NCBI GenBank assembly: GCA_964017125.1
Contig: OZ024914.1
Coordinates: forward strand, 19,973,102 to 20,037,101
DNA length: 64,000 nt
Source of the DNA: Flabesymbios commensalis
Taxonomy: Eukaryota > Annelida > Polychaeta > Terebellida > Flabelligeridae
Direction of reading: 5' to 3'
The notes under the pieces were generated by a model. That model was given only the letters and a program-made list of their open reading frames with translations. It ran no database searches and was not told the DNA's origin. This document shows positions 62,584 through 64,000 of this stretch, one piece after another (within the stretch, counting starts at the first letter, position 1; each line of letters begins with the position of its first letter). Made by a program: the position numbers and the translations under genes.

Positions 62584-63017
62584 ACATAATATTTTGTTGT
62601 TATTATACATCACGTTACTATAATAATTATATTACAAAAACTTTTTGATACTAAAATATTAACATGAATTTTGGATTTGTGACGATATGTAGATTAGCAT
62701 GAGCAGTGTAAAAACAAAGTATTTTTGTTAATACAGTCAGATATGAGCATGAACTGATGGAAACGACACATAATTATTAAATTAGTTGATATACCGTCCA
62801 GTCGAATCAAGTAGTGTCTTCTGTTTTATTCCATCTAAATACAGGTAACATTATTGGTAGAAAAGGAATGTTCTGCAAACGTACCTATATACATTTATGT
62901 AGGCCTATGCGTTTTATCTGTGTTTTATCTATGGATCATTATTTATAAAACAAATTAATGGTGCTAACATGTTTTAGCTTTTATGCAAGCAGATGCTGGA
63001 CGGAAAATATTATTGTA

Positions 63018-63776
63018 TTAGGCAGATTTCTTTTCGACATTTTGAATTTCCAGCAACAACCATGTGACCTCTTGGTCCAGTGTATCTATAACACCTGGCA
63101 TTATTCCTTTTGCCGTCAAAGTCAACTTGAAGCCTGATCTTGTAGCCAACTGATTCAGCAAATCCATATCAGTAAATTCCAGTCCCATGCAGAGGAAGCC
63201 TCGACCTCGAGGGCTCAGATAGCTGTGCACTTCATTCATGAAGCGGTCTATACAGTTGTAGCCAGGATCACAAAGAGACAATTCTAGCTTCTCATTACCG
63301 ATATCACAAGGACTAGATGTCCAGGGAGGGTTCCAGAATATCAGGTCAAACAGCGCATCTTCTTGGCTGACTTCATTGAACAAGTTACTTTCTCTGGCTT
63401 CTCCTGGGACGTCGTATCTTTGAAAATTGAGCTTTGTGTTCTCGACAGCTATTGGGTTGAGATCCAGCGCCAGGGCGTGTTTAACATTATCATGGTGACG
63501 CAAATAATAGGAGGTAACCATGCAGCCATTACCACATCCCATCTCCATCACACGCGTATTCTCCCAAACAGGTAAAGAAGGAACAAAATCAGACGGCCTT
63601 TCACCTTCACCTTTGTGATACACATCACACAGAGAAGTGAAGCTGTGACCTTCATAGATAAATTCTTGAGGAGATGTGACCGCCTTTTTTTCCATTACGT
63701 TCTTCTTCGTCATGTTCATGGCTTTTATCTCCTCCGCCGAGAAGCACCTTACTTTCAAATGGTCACCCAGGGACAT
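63018..63776 (-). CDS. SAM-dependent methyltransferase with NPPW motif, single large coding exon
   Basis: 252 codons. The Rossmann-fold SAM site is seen as VMEMGCGNGCMVTSYYL (motif I), with ALALDLNPIAVENTKLNF placing the acidic residue that binds the ribose, and DLIFWNPPWTSSP (motif IV). NPPW/NPPY is typical of the HemK/PrmC/MTS group, which methylate amide or amino nitrogens of protein, RNA or DNA. The substrate is not deducible here. ATG at 63776; on the minus strand CCAG ends about 7 bp before it, so the first coding exon probably follows a 5' UTR intron (TATTTCCAG acceptor near 63784). The stop is just after EIQNVEKKSA. It converges on the TRPC gene. Confidence 0.85.
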   Translation of the reverse strand: MSLGDHLKVRCFSAEEIKAMNMTKKNVMEKKAVTSPQEFIYEGHSFTSLCDVYHKGEGERPSDFVPSLPVWENTRVMEMGCGNGCMVTSYYLRHHDNVKHALALDLNPIAVENTKLNFQRYDVPGEARESNLFNEVSQEDALFDLIFWNPPWTSSPCDIGNEKLELSLCDPGYNCIDRFMNEVHSYLSPRGRGFLCMGLEFTDMDLLNQLATRSGFKLTLTAKGIMPGVIDTLDQEVTWLLLEIQNVEKKSA

Positions 63777-64000
63777 TTTTACCTGGAAATATACGAAGTG
63801 TCACATGATTATTATGCATAGTACAGTCCAGTGGGATAATATTTATTTTAATTACACATACATGTTTAGTCCTTTTATGAATTGAAATGGGAAGAATGAC
63901 AATGTAAAGCTGACGATGACAGGATGTGTTAATAAGGTCATTTTTTATCACCTGCAACAAAAGCTCCCCTGAAGCGGAGCATACGTTTTTGACAAAATTC

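Overview
The window is animal nuclear DNA: AT-rich, sparse in genes, with spliced genes, large introns and many kinds of transposon. The repeat types (CsRn1-clade Ty3 element, Penelope-like fragment, tRNA-derived SINEs, TTAA-flanked MITEs) and a 14-exon TRPC channel suggest a marine invertebrate, probably a lophotrochozoan such as a mollusc. This is inference; nothing in the sequence names the species.

Layout. 1-20.5 kb is mostly repeats: palindromic MITEs, a dimeric tRNA-derived SINE, a 0.68 kb TCAG/TCAC microsatellite, a 1 kb satellite built on 21 bp units, and a 1.7 kb inverted-repeat element. It also holds one or two exons (about 7.8 and 8.8-9.1 kb, + strand) of an extracellular protein I cannot name. 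From 20,829 to 60,421 (+) runs a TRPC-type cation channel gene. I reassembled it as 14 exons whose phases all agree, giving 763 codons plus stop. Its first intron is 23 kb and contains a degraded LINE, a tRNA-derived SINE, an intronless discoidin-domain secreted-protein gene on the other strand with its own TATA box, a Penelope-like fragment between inverted repeats, a nearly whole CsRn1-type LTR element with 449 bp LTRs, and a tentative three-exon small secreted peptide gene (minus strand). A SAM-dependent methyltransferase exon with its poly(A) signal (minus strand, 62.6-63.8 kb) converges on the channel gene.

The main unexplained signal is the density of short palindromic repeats and where they sit. 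At least five families are interspersed: A (about 100 bp, CCCAGCA ends, CGTC..GACG centre); B (TTAA-flanked, about 240 bp, with a hairpin whose two arms change together between copies); C (nested GACGTC palindrome); D (AAAAGGCAGT palindrome); E (TTAA-flanked, about 190 bp). Within the TRPC gene these and other hairpins lie unusually close to exons: six 3' splice sites have a palindrome ending within about 50 bp upstream, and six 5' splice sites have one starting within about 60 bp downstream. The last intron also holds a 1.75 kb near-complete palindrome. I regard this exon-hugging arrangement of hairpins as the most interesting thing in the window.
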